Source: Paraburkholderia ultramafica (GTDB lineage Bacteria; Pseudomonadota; Gammaproteobacteria; Burkholderiales; Burkholderiaceae). Taken from it: a stretch of DNA of 64,000 bases. A program made the translations under genes and the position numbers. Location of the stretch: assembly GCF_902859915.1 (NCBI RefSeq), contig NZ_CADIKK010000004.1, forward strand, positions 62,001 to 126,000, given 5' to 3'. The notes under the pieces are model-generated. The model was not told the DNA's origin and did no database searches. It worked only from the letters and a program-made list of their open reading frames with translations. Positions 49,395-59,260 of the stretch are shown here, one piece after another. Position 1 is the stretch's first letter. Every line of letters begins with the position of its first letter.

Positions 49395-51761
49395 TCATTG
49401 CCGCGCCGCCGCCGTCGCGGCCCGCACCGCGCCGACCGCCTTGAGGATTTCTTCGCTGGTTGCGGGCGCGTTCAGCGGCGGATTGACCTTGTGGTCGCCC
49501 ACCGCCGACACCGCGTCGCGCACGGCAAAGAACACCGAGAACGGCAGCAGCAACGGCGGCTCGCCGGTCGCCTTCGAACGATGGATACTGTCCTCCGCAT
49601 TGCGGTTCCTGAACAGCCGCACATTAAAGACCGGCGGCGTATCGTTGACAGTCGGAATCTTGTACGTCGACGGCGCATGCGTCATCAGCTTGCCGCCCGT
49701 GTTCCACCACAACTCTTCGGTCGTGAGCCAGCCCATCCCCTGGATGAACGCGCCTTCCACCTGGCCGACATCGAGCGCCGGGTTCAACGACGCGCCCACG
49801 TCATGCAGCGCGTCCGCGCGCAGCACGCGCATTTCGCCGGTCAGCGTATCGATCACCACTTCCGACACCGCCGCCCCATACGAGTAATAGTAGAACGGCC
49901 GGCCTTGCAGGTTCGACTGATCCCAGTAGAGCTTCGGCGTCGCGTAGAAGCCGTCCGACCAGAGCTGGATACGCGCGACATAGGCCTTCGCGATCACCTC
50001 TTCGAACGGCACGATCACGTCGCCGACCACCACCCGGTCGTGCACGAAGCGCACGTCCGCGGCATTCACCTGTCCCGCACCGAACCGCTCGGCGGCAAAC
50101 GCCGCGAGGCGTTCGCGCAACTGGCGCGCGGCATCCTGCGCGGCCTTGCCGTTCAGATCGGAACCCGTCGACGCCGCCGTCGCCGACGTATTGGCGACCT
50201 TGCTGGTATCGGTGGCCGTCACGCGAATGCGGTTGAAGCCCACGCCCAGTTCATGCGCGACGACCTGCGCAACCTTGGTGTTCAAGCCCTGGCCCATTTC
50301 GGTGCCGCCGTGGTTCACCAGCACCGAGCCGTCGGTGTAGATGTGCACGAGCGCGCCGGCCTGGTTGAAGTGCGTCACGTTGAACGCGATGCCGAACTTG
50401 ACGGGCGTCAGCGCGAGCCCCTTCTTCAGCACTTCGTTGTTCGCGTTGAATTCGTTGATCGCCGCGCGACGCGCGCGGTATTCGCTGGTCGCCTCGAGTT
50501 CGTCGATCAGCTCGTGAATCACGTTGTCTTCGACGATCTGGCCGTACGGCGTCTGGTTGCGCTCGGTCTTGCCGTACAGGTTGCGGCGGCGCACGTCGAG
50601 CGCATCGACGCCCACCGAACGCGCGACGTTGTCCATGATGTATTCGATCGCGAACGCGCCTTGCGGTCCGCCGAAGCCACGGAACGCAGTATTCGACTGC
50701 GTATTGGTCTTGCCGCAGAAGCCATCGATCGTCACGTCCGACAGCCAGTACGCGTTGTCGAAGTGGCACAGCGCGCGCGTCATCACCGGGCCGGACAGGT
50801 CGGCGGAGAAACCGCAGCGCGAAGTCATGTCGACCGTCACGCCGTCGATCACGCCGCGCTCGTCGTAACCCACTTCATACGCGTAGTGAAAATCGTGGCG
50901 CTTACCCGTGACCATCATGTCGTCGTCGCGGTCCGGTCGCAGTTTCACCGGGCACAGCAGCTTCCACGCGGCGAGCGCCGCGCAGCACGCGAACAGACCC
51001 GATTGCGATTCCTTGCCGCCGAAGCCGCCGCCCATCCGCCGACATTCGATCAGCACGTTGTGCGAAGCAACGCCCAACGCGTGAGCGACCATGTGCTGCA
51101 TTTCGGTCGGGTGCTGCGTCGAACAGTAGACGTGCATGCCGTCGTCGTCCTTCGGCACCGCGTATGAAATCTGGCCTTCCAGATAGAACTGCTCCTGGCC
51201 GCCGAGCAGCATTTCACCGGCCTCGCGATGCGCAGCCCGCGCGATCTTCATACCGGCTTCGCCGCGCACGAGTTTCATCGGCGGCAATACATGCTGGTTC
51301 GCGGCGCGCGCCTGCTGCGCGGTCAGAATCGCCGGCAGTTCCTCGTAGACGACTTCAGCGCGGCGCGCGGCCAGACGCGCCGTTTCATGCGACGTCGCGA
51401 CCACGATGAAGACCGGCTGGCCGATGTATTGGACGAGACCGTCAGCGAGAATCGGATCGTCGCCGTGAATGATCGGGCCGACGTCGTTGACGCCGGGGAT
51501 GTCGTCGGCGGTGAAGACCGCGACCACGCCGGGCGTGGCGCGCACCTTGTCGAGCGAGATCGATACAATCTTCGCGTGCGCTTTCGACGACAGACCGAGC
51601 GCGGCGTGCAGCGTGCCGCCGAGTGTCGGGATGTCGTCGGTGTAAGTGGCGCGGCCGCTCACGTGCAGATGCGCGGACTCGTGCGGACGCGAGATGTGGA
51701 CCTGGGTGAAGTCGTCGAGATCCTGAAGATCCTTCAGAAACGGCTCGGCTTGCTGATTCAT
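49395..51761 (-). CDS. xdhB: Xanthine dehydrogenase molybdopterin-binding subunit
   Basis: The large catalytic subunit (788 aa) that oxidises hypoxanthine and xanthine to urate with XdhA. Molybdopterin contacts of the xanthine oxidase family are visible: ECRRMGGGFGGKESQSGLFA, NTAFRGFGGPQGAFAIEYIM, NHGGTEMGQGLNTKVAQVVA and, near the end, SKATGEPPLLLPFSVFFAVR, whose Glu in G-E-P-P is the catalytic base. The start at 51761 has CGGAGAA upstream. It follows xdhA by 38 bp and precedes xdhC by 58 bp. The length and motifs match the bacterial XdhB group. Confidence 0.96.
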   Translation of the reverse strand: MNQQAEPFLKDLQDLDDFTQVHISRPHESAHLHVSGRATYTDDIPTLGGTLHAALGLSSKAHAKIVSISLDKVRATPGVVAVFTADDIPGVNDVGPIIHGDDPILADGLVQYIGQPVFIVVATSHETARLAARRAEVVYEELPAILTAQQARAANQHVLPPMKLVRGEAGMKIARAAHREAGEMLLGGQEQFYLEGQISYAVPKDDDGMHVYCSTQHPTEMQHMVAHALGVASHNVLIECRRMGGGFGGKESQSGLFACCAALAAWKLLCPVKLRPDRDDDMMVTGKRHDFHYAYEVGYDERGVIDGVTVDMTSRCGFSADLSGPVMTRALCHFDNAYWLSDVTIDGFCGKTNTQSNTAFRGFGGPQGAFAIEYIMDNVARSVGVDALDVRRRNLYGKTERNQTPYGQIVEDNVIHELIDELEATSEYRARRAAINEFNANNEVLKKGLALTPVKFGIAFNVTHFNQAGALVHIYTDGSVLVNHGGTEMGQGLNTKVAQVVAHELGVGFNRIRVTATDTSKVANTSATAASTGSDLNGKAAQDAARQLRERLAAFAAERFGAGQVNAADVRFVHDRVVVGDVIVPFEEVIAKAYVARIQLWSDGFYATPKLYWDQSNLQGRPFYYYSYGAAVSEVVIDTLTGEMRVLRADALHDVGASLNPALDVGQVEGAFIQGMGWLTTEELWWNTGGKLMTHAPSTYKIPTVNDTPPVFNVRLFRNRNAEDSIHRSKATGEPPLLLPFSVFFAVRDAVSAVGDHKVNPPLNAPATSEEILKAVGAVRAATAAARQ

Positions 51762-51799
51762 TGTTGTGTTCTCCGTTTTCTTCGTGCGTGCGACGCGTG

Positions 51800-53329
51800 T
51801 CAGGCGCTCGCGCCGGCGGGTGCGCACGCGGCGGCGACCGCGCGCACATCGAGTGCGCTCTTCGGCAGCGGATTGTTCGGACGCGTTTCGAGCCAGAAGC
51901 GGTACAGCGTGTTCTTCGCCGCTTCGAGCCGGTAGTTGCTGGTCGCACGCATGTCGGACAGCGGCGCGTAGTCATTGCCGAGCGCGAGCATCGCGGCCTG
52001 CGCGCTGGCTTCGTGCCATTCGGCGTCGCGCAGTACTGCTTCGGCGTGCGTCGCGCGTTTGGAAGTGGCGGCCATCCCGCCGAACGCGATGCGCGGCTCG
52101 CGAACCAGGTTGCCGTCGGCGACGAACGAGAACGCGGCGCACACCGCCGAGATGTCCGAATCGAAGCGCTTCGAGAGTTTGTAGGTGCGGAATTGCAGGT
52201 TCTGACGCGCGCCGCTGCGGGTCGGCACCTTCAGTCCGACGACGAACTCATGCTCCGCCATGTCCTTCTTCTGATACGCGAGGTACAGGTCTTCGAGCGG
52301 CATCTCGCGCTCGATCTCGCCGCCGCGCACGATCACGCGCGCGCCGAGAGCGATCAGGCCGGGCATCGAATCGCCGATCGGCGAACCGTTGGCGATGTTG
52401 CCGCCGAGCGTGCCGGCATTGCGAATCGGCAGCGACGCGAAGCGTTGCCACATTTCGGTCAGCTCCGGATATTGCTTCGCGATCTCCGCATAGGCCTTTT
52501 CGACGCTCACGCCGGCGCCGATCTCGATCCATTCGTCATTGGTTGCGAGCTTCTGCAATTCGCCGATCTGCCCGACATAGACGATGTTGCCCAACTCACG
52601 CATCTGCTTGGTGACCCACAGGCCGATGTCGGTGCTACCGGCGAGAATGCGCGCGGCCGGTTCGGCTTCCTTGATCTTCGCGAGCGCGTCGACCGTGCGC
52701 GGCGCGGCGAACTGTTGACCGGCGTGCTCGTAGTGGAACGTGTCCTTTCGTTCGAGCGTGGCGAGCGTCGCGGCGAGCGCGTCGACATTCACCGGCGCTT
52801 TCGGCGCGGGGGCGTCGAACATGCGCACGGCCGCATCGACGATCGGGCGATAGCCGGTGCAGCGGCACAGGTTGCCGGTCAGCGCGTTGCTGATCGCTTC
52901 ACGCGAGGGCACCGTACGGTTCGCGCAGCTCTGCTCGTGGCCGTGCTTTTCGTACAGCGACCACATCGACATGATGAAGCCCGGCGTGCAGAAGCCGCAC
53001 TGCGAGCCATGGCACTCCACCATCGCTTCCTGCACCGGATGCAGCGAGCCGTCCGGCTGGCGCAGGTCTTCGACGGTGAGCAGCACCTTGCCGTCCAGCG
53101 TCGGCACGAACTGGATGCAGGCGTTGACCGCCTTGAAGTCGACGCCGCCGGCCTCGTTGCGCTCGCCGAGCACGACCGTGCACGCGCCGCAATCGCCTTC
53201 GGCGCAGCCTTCCTTGGTGCCCGTGCAATGCGCGTCCTCGCGCAGATACTGCAGGACCGTGCGGGTGACGGGCGCGTCCTTGATCTCGCGGATCGCGTTG
53301 CGGTGGTAGAAGCGAATCGGCTCAGTCAT
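51800..53329 (-). CDS. xdhA: Xanthine dehydrogenase small subunit (2Fe-2S and FAD)
   Basis: The electron-transfer subunit (509 aa). The plant-type ferredoxin cluster ligands are C42, C47 and C50 in EGCAEGDCGACTVVLG, plus one Cys in NACIQF; the second cluster has CHGSQCGFCTPGF and NLCRCTGYRPIVDA. The FAD domain begins near residue 190 (TVDALAKIKEAEPAARILAG, then GTLGGNIANGSPIGDSMPGL), and a CODH-type C-terminal domain follows. It heads the xdhABC operon; the promoter must lie in 53330-53719. The ATG at 53329 matches the family's start. It passes electrons to NAD+. Confidence 0.96.
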   Translation of the reverse strand: MTEPIRFYHRNAIREIKDAPVTRTVLQYLREDAHCTGTKEGCAEGDCGACTVVLGERNEAGGVDFKAVNACIQFVPTLDGKVLLTVEDLRQPDGSLHPVQEAMVECHGSQCGFCTPGFIMSMWSLYEKHGHEQSCANRTVPSREAISNALTGNLCRCTGYRPIVDAAVRMFDAPAPKAPVNVDALAATLATLERKDTFHYEHAGQQFAAPRTVDALAKIKEAEPAARILAGSTDIGLWVTKQMRELGNIVYVGQIGELQKLATNDEWIEIGAGVSVEKAYAEIAKQYPELTEMWQRFASLPIRNAGTLGGNIANGSPIGDSMPGLIALGARVIVRGGEIEREMPLEDLYLAYQKKDMAEHEFVVGLKVPTRSGARQNLQFRTYKLSKRFDSDISAVCAAFSFVADGNLVREPRIAFGGMAATSKRATHAEAVLRDAEWHEASAQAAMLALGNDYAPLSDMRATSNYRLEAAKNTLYRFWLETRPNNPLPKSALDVRAVAAACAPAGASA

Positions 53330-53719
53330 GTCTCGTTACTCTCGAATGTTCTGTGTCCGTGGGGACGTGCTGCAGCGATGGTTTGAAAACTATCACCGTC
53401 AATAAATACAACCCATAGCGCGGATCGCATGCGGGACATATCCGCGAAGCGATATAGAGATGAGTTTGGGAGCGGGTCCGCTTATGTCGAGATGGGATTT
53501 TTGCCGTGTATTTACGTTTTTTGCAGAATTATGGTCATCCGAAATCATGGCATGCCGCGACGCCCGGCCAAAAATACCGCCGCTAACGACGCGAAGCCGG
53601 ACCACTATTTGGGCCCGCCACCGCCATTTGGTCGGATGAATAATTAAGCAAGTCCTGCAAGGGAATCGGTTCCATGGGAAAATCACGCCTTTCCGCCGTT
53701 TTCAAGTCTCGTTTTCCCC
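53330..53719. other. 390-bp divergent region between xdhA and the MFS exporter gene
   Basis: No gene accepted; ORFs here are short and without support. The AT content is raised from about 53380 to 53560. An inverted repeat CGCGGAT (53419-53425) / ATCCGCG (53440-53446), with 14 bp between, may be a regulator site for the xdh operon. Both operons must start in this stretch. Confidence 0.4.
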
Positions 53720-54931
53720 ATGTCCACTGACTCCGCACCACCTCGCAGCGAATTTGCGACGACCATGCAGATCATTCCGGTCGTCTTTTTCACGTTTCTT
53801 TGCTACCTGACGATCGGCATTCCGCTGGCGGTGCTGCCCGGCTACGTCCACGGCGACCTCGGTTACAGCGCGGTGCTGGCGGGCGCGGCGATCAGCGTGC
53901 AATACCTGGCGACGCTGGCCTCGCGGCCGCTCGCCGGCCGTTCCGCGGACACGCTGGGGCCGAAGCGCACGGTGTCGATCGGCCTGCTGGGCTGCGGCGC
54001 GAGCGGGCTTCTGCTGCTGGTGGCGGTGTTGTGCGGACGCTGGCCGGTGCTGAGCCTCGCGCTGCTGGTGTGCAGCCGTCTGGTGCTGGGCTTCGGCGAA
54101 AGTCTGTGCGGCACCGGCGCGATTCTGTGGGGCATCGGCCGGGTGGGCACGAGCAACAATGCGCGGGTGATTTCGTGGAACGGCATCGCGACATATGGCG
54201 CGCTGGCGATCGGCGCGCCGCTCGGCGTTGCGATTGTGCACACGCTCGGCTTTGCCGCACTGGGGATTCTGGTGACGCTGCTGGCGGCGCTCGGCCTCTA
54301 TCTGGCGCGCCTGATCGCGCCGGTGCCGCTCGTCCATGGCGAGCGGATGTCGTACCGCAGCGTGTTCACGCGGGTGCTGCCGCATGGCATCGGCCTCGCG
54401 CTCGGCTCCGCCGGGTTCGGCTCGATCGCCACCTTCATCACGCTGTTCTATGCCGCGAAGAACTGGCCGAATGCGGCGTTGTCGCTGACGGTGTTCGGCA
54501 CGCTGTTCATCGGCGCGCGCCTGTTGTTCGCCAATACGATCAAGACCTACGGCGGGTTCCGCGTCGCGATCGCTTCGTTCTCGTTCGAGTGCGCCGGCTT
54601 GTTGATGCTGTGGCTCGCGCCTGAACCGCATCTCGCGCTGGCCGGCGCGGCGTTGACCGGCTTCGGCTTTGCGCTGGTGTTCCCGGCGCTCGGCGTGGAG
54701 GCGGTCGGGCTCGTGCCGCCCGCGAGCCGTGGCGCGGCATTGTCGGCTTATTCGGTGTTCCTCGATCTCTCGCTGGGCATTACCGGGCCGTTGGCCGGGT
54801 ATATCGCCGGGGAGTTCGGCTATGGGTCGGTGTTCCTGTTCGCCGCGATTGCCGCAGCCGCGGCGGTGGCGCTGTCCACCGTGCTCCATCTGCGTAACGC
54901 CAAGGTGACCAATCTGCCCGCGGCGTTGTGA
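53720..54931 (+). CDS. MFS transporter (YhhS-type)
   Basis: A 12-helix MFS carrier of 403 residues. The opening [20 protein letters not shown] and [20 protein letters not shown], followed by [20 protein letters not shown], is characteristic of the YhhS/UPF0226 exporters. [20 protein letters not shown] lies in helix 5. The name and exact substrate (some members affect arabinose or drug efflux) are uncertain. It diverges from xdhA and converges with the second wzx, with a terminator between. No link with purine metabolism is shown. Confidence 0.88.
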   Translation: MSTDSAPPRSEFATTMQIIPVVFFTFLCYLTIGIPLAVLPGYVHGDLGYSAVLAGAAISVQYLATLASRPLAGRSADTLGPKRTVSIGLLGCGASGLLLLVAVLCGRWPVLSLALLVCSRLVLGFGESLCGTGAILWGIGRVGTSNNARVISWNGIATYGALAIGAPLGVAIVHTLGFAALGILVTLLAALGLYLARLIAPVPLVHGERMSYRSVFTRVLPHGIGLALGSAGFGSIATFITLFYAAKNWPNAALSLTVFGTLFIGARLLFANTIKTYGGFRVAIASFSFECAGLLMLWLAPEPHLALAGAALTGFGFALVFPALGVEAVGLVPPASRGAALSAYSVFLDLSLGITGPLAGYIAGEFGYGSVFLFAAIAAAAAVALSTVLHLRNAKVTNLPAAL

Positions 54932-54940
54932 ACCGCGTGG

Positions 54941-54979
54941 CGCTGCCCGCGCGGCGCCGGTTCGTCCGCGCGGGCAGCG
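54941..54979. terminator. Perfect 14-bp inverted repeat between convergent genes
   Basis: CGCTGCCCGCGCGG (54941-54954) pairs perfectly with CCGCGCGGGCAGCG (54966-54979), loop 11 nt, 9 bp after the MFS stop and 15 bp from the wzx stop. There is no T-run, but the very stable stem and its position favour a bidirectional terminator. Confidence 0.7.
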
Positions 54980-54994
54980 TGGGTCTGGCGATCG

Positions 54995-56281
54995 TCAATC
55001 CTGTTCGGCAGCCATTTCCTGTTTGATGGTCTGCGAGCGCACCGCGATTTGCCCCTGGTTGATTCGGGCCGATACGCAGTACACGCCGATCAGCATGAAC
55101 AGCTCCGTCGCGGCAACGGAGCACGCGGTCCCGACGCCGCCCCACAGATAGATGGCCACCGGCGCTTGCACCAGATGGAACAGCGCGCCGTAGACATAGA
55201 TTCTCTTCAGCAAAGACTGATTGCCTGACGCAATGATGGTGAGCATCACCTGGGTCGTCGTCATGCCGACGATCGCCGGCACGAACACGAGGATCCGCAG
55301 AATCCGGAACGTCTCACCGAAAGCTTCGCCGAGAAACCGCCCGACGAACCACTCGCCGAGCACGGAAAACCCGACGAGGATCAGGACCGCCGACGCGGCG
55401 AAGGCGACCATGAACCCGCGGTTGACCTTGTGCACGTAGTCGCGATCACCACGCTCGTAGGCGACGCAGATCTTGGGAAAGAACGCCTGAATCGCGGGAG
55501 CGGTACACGCCCGCAGCGCATTGGTCAGCCGCTCCGCCGCCACGTAATAGCCGACGGCGCCCGGACCGCTGATCATCCGCAACAGGATCACGTTCGCGTA
55601 CATGTACACCGACGTGAGCGCCGAGCCGAGGAAGATGTGATAAGCGTCTTTTGCCTCCGCCAGCACATCGGCAAAACCGATCTTGACGTTCAGCAGAATC
55701 TCGCGCTTCCAGATCAGCGTGACTGTGAGGATCGAGCCGCACACGAACGTCGGCGCATACTGCAACGCGGCCGCCAGCATCACGTCGTCGTGGCTCTTCA
55801 CGAGCAGAAACAGCGGGATCAGCAGACCGATTCTCGACACCAGCAACGTACCCGCCAGCACCGGCAGCCGCTGCGATCCCTCATAGAAGCACCCGGGCGT
55901 GATGACGCCGCCCCAGATCATCAGCGAGCCCAGCAGCGTGGCGCCCCGCTCGGCAGGCGACATATGGCCCGCAAACGCCCATGCGACCAGCACCAGCGAA
56001 CACAGCACGGCGAGTATCGCCTTGCCGATCGTCGTCGACCAGTAGATGCGGTTCACGACTTCCGGCTGATCGAGATGAACGGCCACCTTGCGCGCGCTGT
56101 TCAGTCCGAAACCGAAGTCGACCACGACCAGCAGAATCTGCGCAATAGACTGCGCGTAGCCGATGACGCCCAACCCTGCTGGCCCGAGTACGTGTGACAG
56201 GTACGGCAACGTGACCAACGGCAGCACATAATTGAGCGCGTAAACCGAATACAGAGCAATGATTACGTTTCTCGTCGACAC
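54995..56281 (-). CDS. Wzx-type flippase of the second polysaccharide locus
   Basis: A 428-residue polytopic protein of the RfbX/Wzx flippase family. The opening ALYSVYALNYVLPLVTLPYL and LSHVLGPAGLGVIGYAQSIA is diagnostic. About 12 hydrophobic helices and the GPGAVGYYVAAERLTNALRA segment follow. It is unlike the flippase at 2844 apart from fold. It is the last gene of a minus-strand run from the right edge, so it is the flippase of a separate glycan. The start is GTG at 56281 with a GGGAC upstream. Confidence 0.9.
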   Translation of the reverse strand: MSTRNVIIALYSVYALNYVLPLVTLPYLSHVLGPAGLGVIGYAQSIAQILLVVVDFGFGLNSARKVAVHLDQPEVVNRIYWSTTIGKAILAVLCSLVLVAWAFAGHMSPAERGATLLGSLMIWGGVITPGCFYEGSQRLPVLAGTLLVSRIGLLIPLFLLVKSHDDVMLAAALQYAPTFVCGSILTVTLIWKREILLNVKIGFADVLAEAKDAYHIFLGSALTSVYMYANVILLRMISGPGAVGYYVAAERLTNALRACTAPAIQAFFPKICVAYERGDRDYVHKVNRGFMVAFAASAVLILVGFSVLGEWFVGRFLGEAFGETFRILRILVFVPAIVGMTTTQVMLTIIASGNQSLLKRIYVYGALFHLVQAPVAIYLWGGVGTACSVAATELFMLIGVYCVSARINQGQIAVRSQTIKQEMAAEQD

Positions 56282-56361
56282 AATTCGTCCCGTTTCCAGT
56301 TCCCGGCCACGCCAACCCGTTCGAATAGCTGCATATCAATCGGCGCTCAATGTGTCGCCTC

Positions 56362-58188
56362 TCAGGTTGAAAAAACAGAATACGACACGAAACAAGGTTC
56401 GCTCAGGACAATGTCGATTCTGTTGTGGCGATCGTCCGCGGAATTTGCGCCGAGCACAGCGCTCTTGACCGCATTGCCGATCAGGTTGTTGACGACCGTC
56501 TTGTAGCCGGCGTCCGACGCATCGGTGGCGAAAAGTATTTCGGCCAGTTGCGCGTGTGCTTCGGTGGCGGCTCGCACGACCACGCGGCCGGATGATCCGC
56601 GCAGCACGTTGACCGCGATCCGGGCCGTTTTCGGCGAAGTCACCTGGTCGCCGCAATGCAGCGCCGAGGCCACGCCGCCGCGCTCGAACCCGACGCCCAG
56701 ATTGAGGCTGCGCACCAGATTTACATCTTTACCGCCGGCAAACGAACCGCCGCCGGGATACGCCTTGTTGAACCCGACGATCGAATCGCCGGCCCGGTCG
56801 CCAAAATTTCCGTGGATCGCAATGCCATCGAGCGGCGTACTGCCGGACGCGGTCGAACTGCCATAGACGAACTGCGGGCCGTCGCAACCGTCGTCTTCGT
56901 CGTCCCGGCCGGGCCGGAACCGGTTGCCGACGATCGTCGCGCCTTGCTGATAATCGATCTGGATGTGACAACTTTGCCCGGCCGGGACTTCCAGATACGA
57001 AGGGTGAGACGGCTTCGAGAACTTCCAGCGGCCCAGCGAGCCATTTCCCGCGCAGCCGTTTCTCGAGAAGTAATTGCCGCTCACCACTTTCCCCCAATTG
57101 CCGCTTTTCATATGAACGCCGGCGAAGCCGTTGCGGTCGAACACCGCGCCGGCGATCAGCGACTCCGCGCCGAGAATGATCCCGTGACGCGCGTTCCACT
57201 CCCATCTGCCGCCGATCACCTGCCAGAAGTTGTCGACCAGATCGGCGCCGGCCGTGTGGCAGAACATACCGATGCAGTTGATCAGCGAGCCGTCGGTCTT
57301 GCCGTGCGTATAGAAACCGCGGTCGCACATATACGCATAGCAGCGCTCCAGTGTCGACGTCGTGTTCAGCAAGAAGCCGGCGTGCGGAAACCCGATGGCC
57401 GTGCAATGACGGGCGCCGCCCGATTTCTCGAAACGTATGCCGACGGGCGTGTTCTCCGCATTCGCCGGATAGTTGGCCAGGTAGTAAATCACCCGCTCGT
57501 AATGCTTCGGCCGAACCTGCAAATGCTCCACATTCGCCGACACCCCGAGCGAAAGCACCGCCGGCGGCGCAGACGACGACGACGGCGACCACGGACGTCC
57601 CACATCCTGCCTTTCCAATACCGTCGCGGCCGATGAGGCTTCGCTGATCACCCTATATTCTCCGCCGCCGTCGCCGCGCAAATTCGAGCCGGTCGGCGTC
57701 GTCAGGTCGCCGGTGAATCGCCATATCCCGCGCGGCAGATAGAAGCCGCGTGCGCCACTCGCGAAGGCCGCGGCCAGATCGCGGCCGCAATCGTAGGTGG
57801 ACGTGCCCTGCTGGATCGCGGCGAACTGGCGGGGGTCGACGAAGCGGGCAAGACTCACTTCCTCGCCCGCCAGAATGTCGCTGAGCGTCTTCAGATAGCG
57901 GGGCCCAACCGGGTCAGGAAACGGCTGCTCCTGCACATAGGCGGCGACCTGCCTGACCTTCACGTCGCGCGCCGCACCGTTGCGGGCAAGCCTCAACGTG
58001 TCGCTGTCCAGCAGGCCGCCGGCCTTACCGGTCGATGCGGATGCGCTTGCGCCCGCGAGTGCGTCCCGCCCGCCCGGCGCGTCGGTCGATGCGCGCACGC
58101 GGCGAATGTCGGCTGTCGTTGCGCTGGCCCCGGCCAGGCCGCCGAGCAGGAACGTCTTGATTGCCTGCCGCCGGGTCTTCCCCACCAT
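56362..58188 (-). CDS. Tat-exported parallel beta-helix protein in the second polysaccharide locus
   Basis: A 608-residue protein without a family assigned. A Tat-like signal (KTRRQAIKTFLLGGLAGASA) has the twin Arg and an AxA-like end. A pro-region of about 110 residues is followed by a right-handed beta-helix-like region (about 150-600): short turns rich in G/N, for example GSNLRGDGGGEYRV, HGIILGAESLIAGAVFDRNG and NGFAGVHMKSGNWGKVVSGN. Proteins of this fold act as pectate or alginate lyases, epimerases or tail spikes. In an EPS operon a polymer lyase or an epimerase is likely. Key catalytic residues could not be placed. AGGAG lies 10 nt before the ATG. Confidence 0.72.
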   Translation of the reverse strand: MVGKTRRQAIKTFLLGGLAGASATTADIRRVRASTDAPGGRDALAGASASASTGKAGGLLDSDTLRLARNGAARDVKVRQVAAYVQEQPFPDPVGPRYLKTLSDILAGEEVSLARFVDPRQFAAIQQGTSTYDCGRDLAAAFASGARGFYLPRGIWRFTGDLTTPTGSNLRGDGGGEYRVISEASSAATVLERQDVGRPWSPSSSSAPPAVLSLGVSANVEHLQVRPKHYERVIYYLANYPANAENTPVGIRFEKSGGARHCTAIGFPHAGFLLNTTSTLERCYAYMCDRGFYTHGKTDGSLINCIGMFCHTAGADLVDNFWQVIGGRWEWNARHGIILGAESLIAGAVFDRNGFAGVHMKSGNWGKVVSGNYFSRNGCAGNGSLGRWKFSKPSHPSYLEVPAGQSCHIQIDYQQGATIVGNRFRPGRDDEDDGCDGPQFVYGSSTASGSTPLDGIAIHGNFGDRAGDSIVGFNKAYPGGGSFAGGKDVNLVRSLNLGVGFERGGVASALHCGDQVTSPKTARIAVNVLRGSSGRVVVRAATEAHAQLAEILFATDASDAGYKTVVNNLIGNAVKSAVLGANSADDRHNRIDIVLSEPCFVSYSVFST

Positions 58189-58240
58189 AAAGTTAGCTCT
58201 CCTGTTCGCACGACACGTGTCTTTACACCGCGCTGTGCGG

Positions 58241-59116
58241 CTACTCCGATGCCGTGCGCGTGTCGATCCGGATCGGCCGCGGCTTGGGCCCGCGCATCAA
58301 GCCGTTGACACCGGGTGGCGTGAACAGCGGCAAGCGGTACTTGCGGCTGAATCGCCAAAGGCTGTTCATGTGCCGTCGGCCGGCCTTGCTCAGAAAGCCC
58401 GCGGCCGACGCCCGCTGATGTTCATGGGTGAGCTTCGCGCCCGGCACACAGAGCACCCGGTAGCCCGCTTGCCATATCCTTGCGCAGAAATCGACGTCTT
58501 CCATGTAGAGGAAGAAATGCTCGTCCATGCCGCCCAGCTCGCCGAACAGCGAGCGGCGCACGATAAAGCCCGTGCCCACCACCCATTCGGCCTCGAACGG
58601 TGTGCCCGCCCGCCAGGCATCGCGCATCAGATGGGCGTCGATGCGGCGCTTGAACGCATCCAGCCGGCCAAGGGGCGAACGCCTGCTCAGAATGTCGAGC
58701 AACGAATAGAAGCGCCGCGCCGAGAACTGCCGCTCGCCGTCCGGATAGATCAGATCGAGACCGACGAGCCCTACATCGACCTCGTTTTTCATTAACGTGA
58801 CCACGTTTTCCAGCGACGCATCGACAAAGTACGTGTCGGGGTTCAGCACGAGGACCAGTTCCCTCGCGCATCCAACCACGCCGAAATTGACGCCGGCCGC
58901 AAATCCGCGATTAATCGAAGTCCTCACCAGCCGAACTCCCGCCGGTAACGTCTCTTTCAAATAAGAGAATGAATTATCCGTCGAGGCGTTATCCACCACG
59001 ACAATATCCTCGTGACCGGCAATCGACGAATCGAGCACCGATTGCACACAGTTTTTTACCAGCTTCGGCGTGTTGTAATTGACGATGACCACGCTAAGCA
59101 TCCCAATCAAGTTCAT
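58241..59116 (-). CDS. Glycosyltransferase family 2 (rhamnosyltransferase-like)
   Basis: A GT-A fold enzyme of 291 residues. LSVVIVNYNTPKLVKNCVQS is the GT2 entry with the D-D-pair near VVDNAS and LVLNPDTYFVD (the D-x-D-like N-P-D). GTGFIVRRSLFGELGGMDEH-type residues and EDVDFCARIWQAGYRV (the E-D motif for the base) are typical of rhamnosyltransferases such as WbbL. The start at 59116 has AGGAGG 5 nt upstream; an in-frame TTG five codons earlier lacks a site. It lies between the polymerase and the beta-helix gene. Confidence 0.9.
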   Translation of the reverse strand: MNLIGMLSVVIVNYNTPKLVKNCVQSVLDSSIAGHEDIVVVDNASTDNSFSYLKETLPAGVRLVRTSINRGFAAGVNFGVVGCARELVLVLNPDTYFVDASLENVVTLMKNEVDVGLVGLDLIYPDGERQFSARRFYSLLDILSRRSPLGRLDAFKRRIDAHLMRDAWRAGTPFEAEWVVGTGFIVRRSLFGELGGMDEHFFLYMEDVDFCARIWQAGYRVLCVPGAKLTHEHQRASAAGFLSKAGRRHMNSLWRFSRKYRLPLFTPPGVNGLMRGPKPRPIRIDTRTASE

Positions 59117-59260
59117 CCCCACCTCCTGCAAGGAATCAGGCGTTAGTGGGATTACCCCCGCAGCCAGATTGATTTATTCTTTTTCCATGCAATGCGCCGC
59201 GCGACGCGCGCGGTAACACAGCCAGCCTGTTCGAACCCAAAGAACCGATACGCGCAACCG

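Noticed and set aside
53429..53647. 72-residue frame between xdhA and the MFS gene
   Set aside because: No ribosome site and no recognisable sequence; it lies in the divergent promoter region.
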